Shown here: one piece after another, positions 5,897 through 6,809 of the stretch
Position numbering within the stretch: position 1 is the first letter of the stretch
Layout of the letters: each line of letters opens with the position of its first letter
Assembly (NCBI GenBank): GCA_946409675.1
Contig: CAMJXI010000058.1
Span: 1-6,809, forward strand
Length of the DNA stretch: 6,809 nucleotides
Reading direction: 5' to 3'
Source: an uncultured Lactobacillus sp.
Lineage (GTDB): Bacteria > Bacillota > Bacilli > Lactobacillales > Lactobacillaceae
Translations under genes and position numbers: made by a program
The notes under the pieces: model-generated
The model's database searches: none
What the model saw: the letters and a program-made list of their open reading frames with translations, nothing else
What the model was told of the DNA's origin: nothing

Positions 5897-6809
5897 CTAA
5901 CCTCCAATTGATTCTACTGGGTCTGCTTTAAGGACGGTTGGTAAGCTAAAGATACTCCCAACAGTTGCGACCACGATAATTAAGAGTCCGTGCAACAACC
6001 AAGTTTGATACGTTGCGAGGAACGGCATTCCGGCTGGAGCGAGCATGCCAAAGAGTGAGGCAAGTGCGAAGGCAAGCAAGACACCGAGTAAGCCCATCAT
6101 AAGGCTTTGAGCAAAAATCGAATTGGTAATCACCCGCGTTGGAATCCCTTGGGCCTTCAAAACACCGAAGAGGTTCTTCTTTTGTAAGGTTAGGACATAC
6201 ATGAAGATGGCAACGATCCCGGCAGAAATCACGATCAAGACATAGACCATGGCGTTTAAGGTAATTTTTTCTGGTGTCACACCAGGGAGGTTGCTCTTGA
6301 AGGTGTCAACTGACATCTTTTCAAGAGGAGTTGTCTTGGAATCAGTCAACTCCACGTTTTTGAGGGCAGTTCCCTTAACTGCGATTAAGTTTACGGGAAT
6401 CGAAGCAACTTGGTTATCGGCAACAGTTGTACCGTACTTCAAAGCCATGAAGGTTTGGAGGTTAGTGTAGGCAACCGGTTGGATAGAGAATTGGGTTTTG
6501 GCAAAAATACCGGTAATCTTGAGTTTGTGTGAAAGGTTACCGACCTTAATCTTGTCGCCCACCTTGAGGTCGAGCTTGTCGGCCATGTTTTGGGAGATGG
6601 TGATCTCGTAGTTAGCTGAATATTGTTTACCTGAAGTTAAGGTTGGAACGACGAAACTACCTTTTTGGGTTCCGAAGAAGGAAATATTCTCTGTTTCACC
6701 ATCATGTTTCACGGCTCCGGAATATAGTCCAACGGCGGCTTTATCTTTAGCGTCAACGTTGTCGGCTTCGCTAGCCTTCAGTGAACTGGCATTAACAATT
6801 TTATTGGCG
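5897..6809 (-). CDS. hrtB: HrtB-like ABC transporter permease (MacB/FtsX type), 5' partial
   Basis: The frame stays open to the right edge, giving 303 visible residues. HrtB proteins have about 350, so roughly the first 50, including the first membrane segment, are missing. The visible part starts in the extracellular MacB-like domain, which has ITISQNMADKLDLKVGDKIKVG, a typical strand-turn signature. Three membrane segments follow: around LNAMVYVLIVISAGIVAIFM, around SLMMGLLGVLLAFALASLF, and around LLHGLLIIVVATVGSIFSL. The first ends in YVLTLQKKNLFGVLKAQGIPTR, the cytoplasmic coupling region. The end, ADPVESIGG, matches the DPxExIGG terminus of HrtB. The known role of this family in staphylococci and lactococci is heme efflux with HrtA. 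The family assignment is strong; heme as substrate is inferred from the neighbours. A GTG at 6712 is internal and not the start. Confidence 0.88.
   Translation of the reverse strand, partial: ANKIVNASSLKASEADNVDAKDKAAVGLYSGAVKHDGETENISFFGTQKGSFVVPTLTSGKQYSANYEITISQNMADKLDLKVGDKIKVGNLSHKLKITGIFAKTQFSIQPVAYTNLQTFMALKYGTTVADNQVASIPVNLIAVKGTALKNVELTDSKTTPLEKMSVDTFKSNLPGVTPEKITLNAMVYVLIVISAGIVAIFMYVLTLQKKNLFGVLKAQGIPTRVITNSIFAQSLMMGLLGVLLAFALASLFGMLAPAGMPFLATYQTWLLHGLLIIVVATVGSIFSLPTVLKADPVESIGG
5901..5905 (-). promoter_or_regulatory. Ribosome binding site of hrtA inside the end of hrtB
   Basis: GGAGG on the minus strand encodes part of the final Gly-Gly of the permease and lies 8 nt before ATG at 5890-5892. 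Its good spacing decides for this ATG over the TTG at 5905-5907 and ties translation of the ATPase to that of the permease. Confidence 0.75.

Noticed and set aside
5893..5907. TTG start adding five residues to HrtA.
   Set aside because: The TTG overlaps the GGAGG that perfectly serves the ATG at 5892, and no other Shine-Dalgarno site lies upstream of it at a good distance.
6710..6712. GTG as the start of the HrtB-like permease, making it a complete gene.
   Set aside because: The frame continues without a stop to the right edge and reads as more of the extracellular domain. A start here would remove the first membrane segment that the family needs.

Overview
The window looks like the chromosome of a low-to-moderate GC Gram-positive bacterium of the Lactobacillales, most likely a Lactobacillaceae species. 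The evidence is purine-rich Shine-Dalgarno sites, TTG/GTG starts, short U-rich intrinsic terminators and family content (RpiR regulator, YtrA-type GntR/ABC operon, HrtBA/HrtR-like cluster). No RNA gene, insertion sequence, CRISPR array, phage gene or integration site is visible. No gap between genes exceeds 300 bases.

Layout. (1) Positions 1-332, + strand: the 3' end of an RpiR/MurR-type sugar-phosphate-sensing regulator (SIS domain only). It converges on the next operon across a shared bidirectional terminator (380-415). (2) Positions 480-3882, - strand: a five-gene operon read right to left. A promoter at 3882-3854 overlaps a 28-bp inverted repeat. It is followed by a short YtrA-type GntR repressor, one ABC ATPase, and three tandem permeases that are paralogous to each other. 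Gaps are 8-12 nt or overlaps, so the set is almost certainly one transcript, probably self-repressed and relieved by an unknown signal. (3) Positions 3902-6809, - strand: a second operon, ended by a terminator at 3902-3933. Its order is HrtB-like permease (5' end outside the window), HrtA-like ATPase, HrtR-like TetR regulator, and an Ogt-type O6-alkylguanine-DNA methyltransferase whose start overlaps the regulator's end by 20 nt.

How the genes work together. Region 3 reads as a heme-export and heme-sensing module: the regulator keeps two histidines (72 and 148) at or next to the heme-ligand positions of lactococcal HrtR. A DNA-repair gene is joined to it translationally. Region 2 reads as a regulated ABC system of the YtrA type. 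In other Firmicutes such systems respond to cell-envelope-active compounds, but the substrate cannot be read from the sequence here.

The most interesting points are the HrtR-like histidine pair in a permuted hrtB-hrtA-hrtR-ogt order, a possible sliding-clamp-binding hexapeptide in an extra C-terminal tail of Ogt, and the three-permease/one-ATPase architecture with a repeated cytoplasmic LLP motif.
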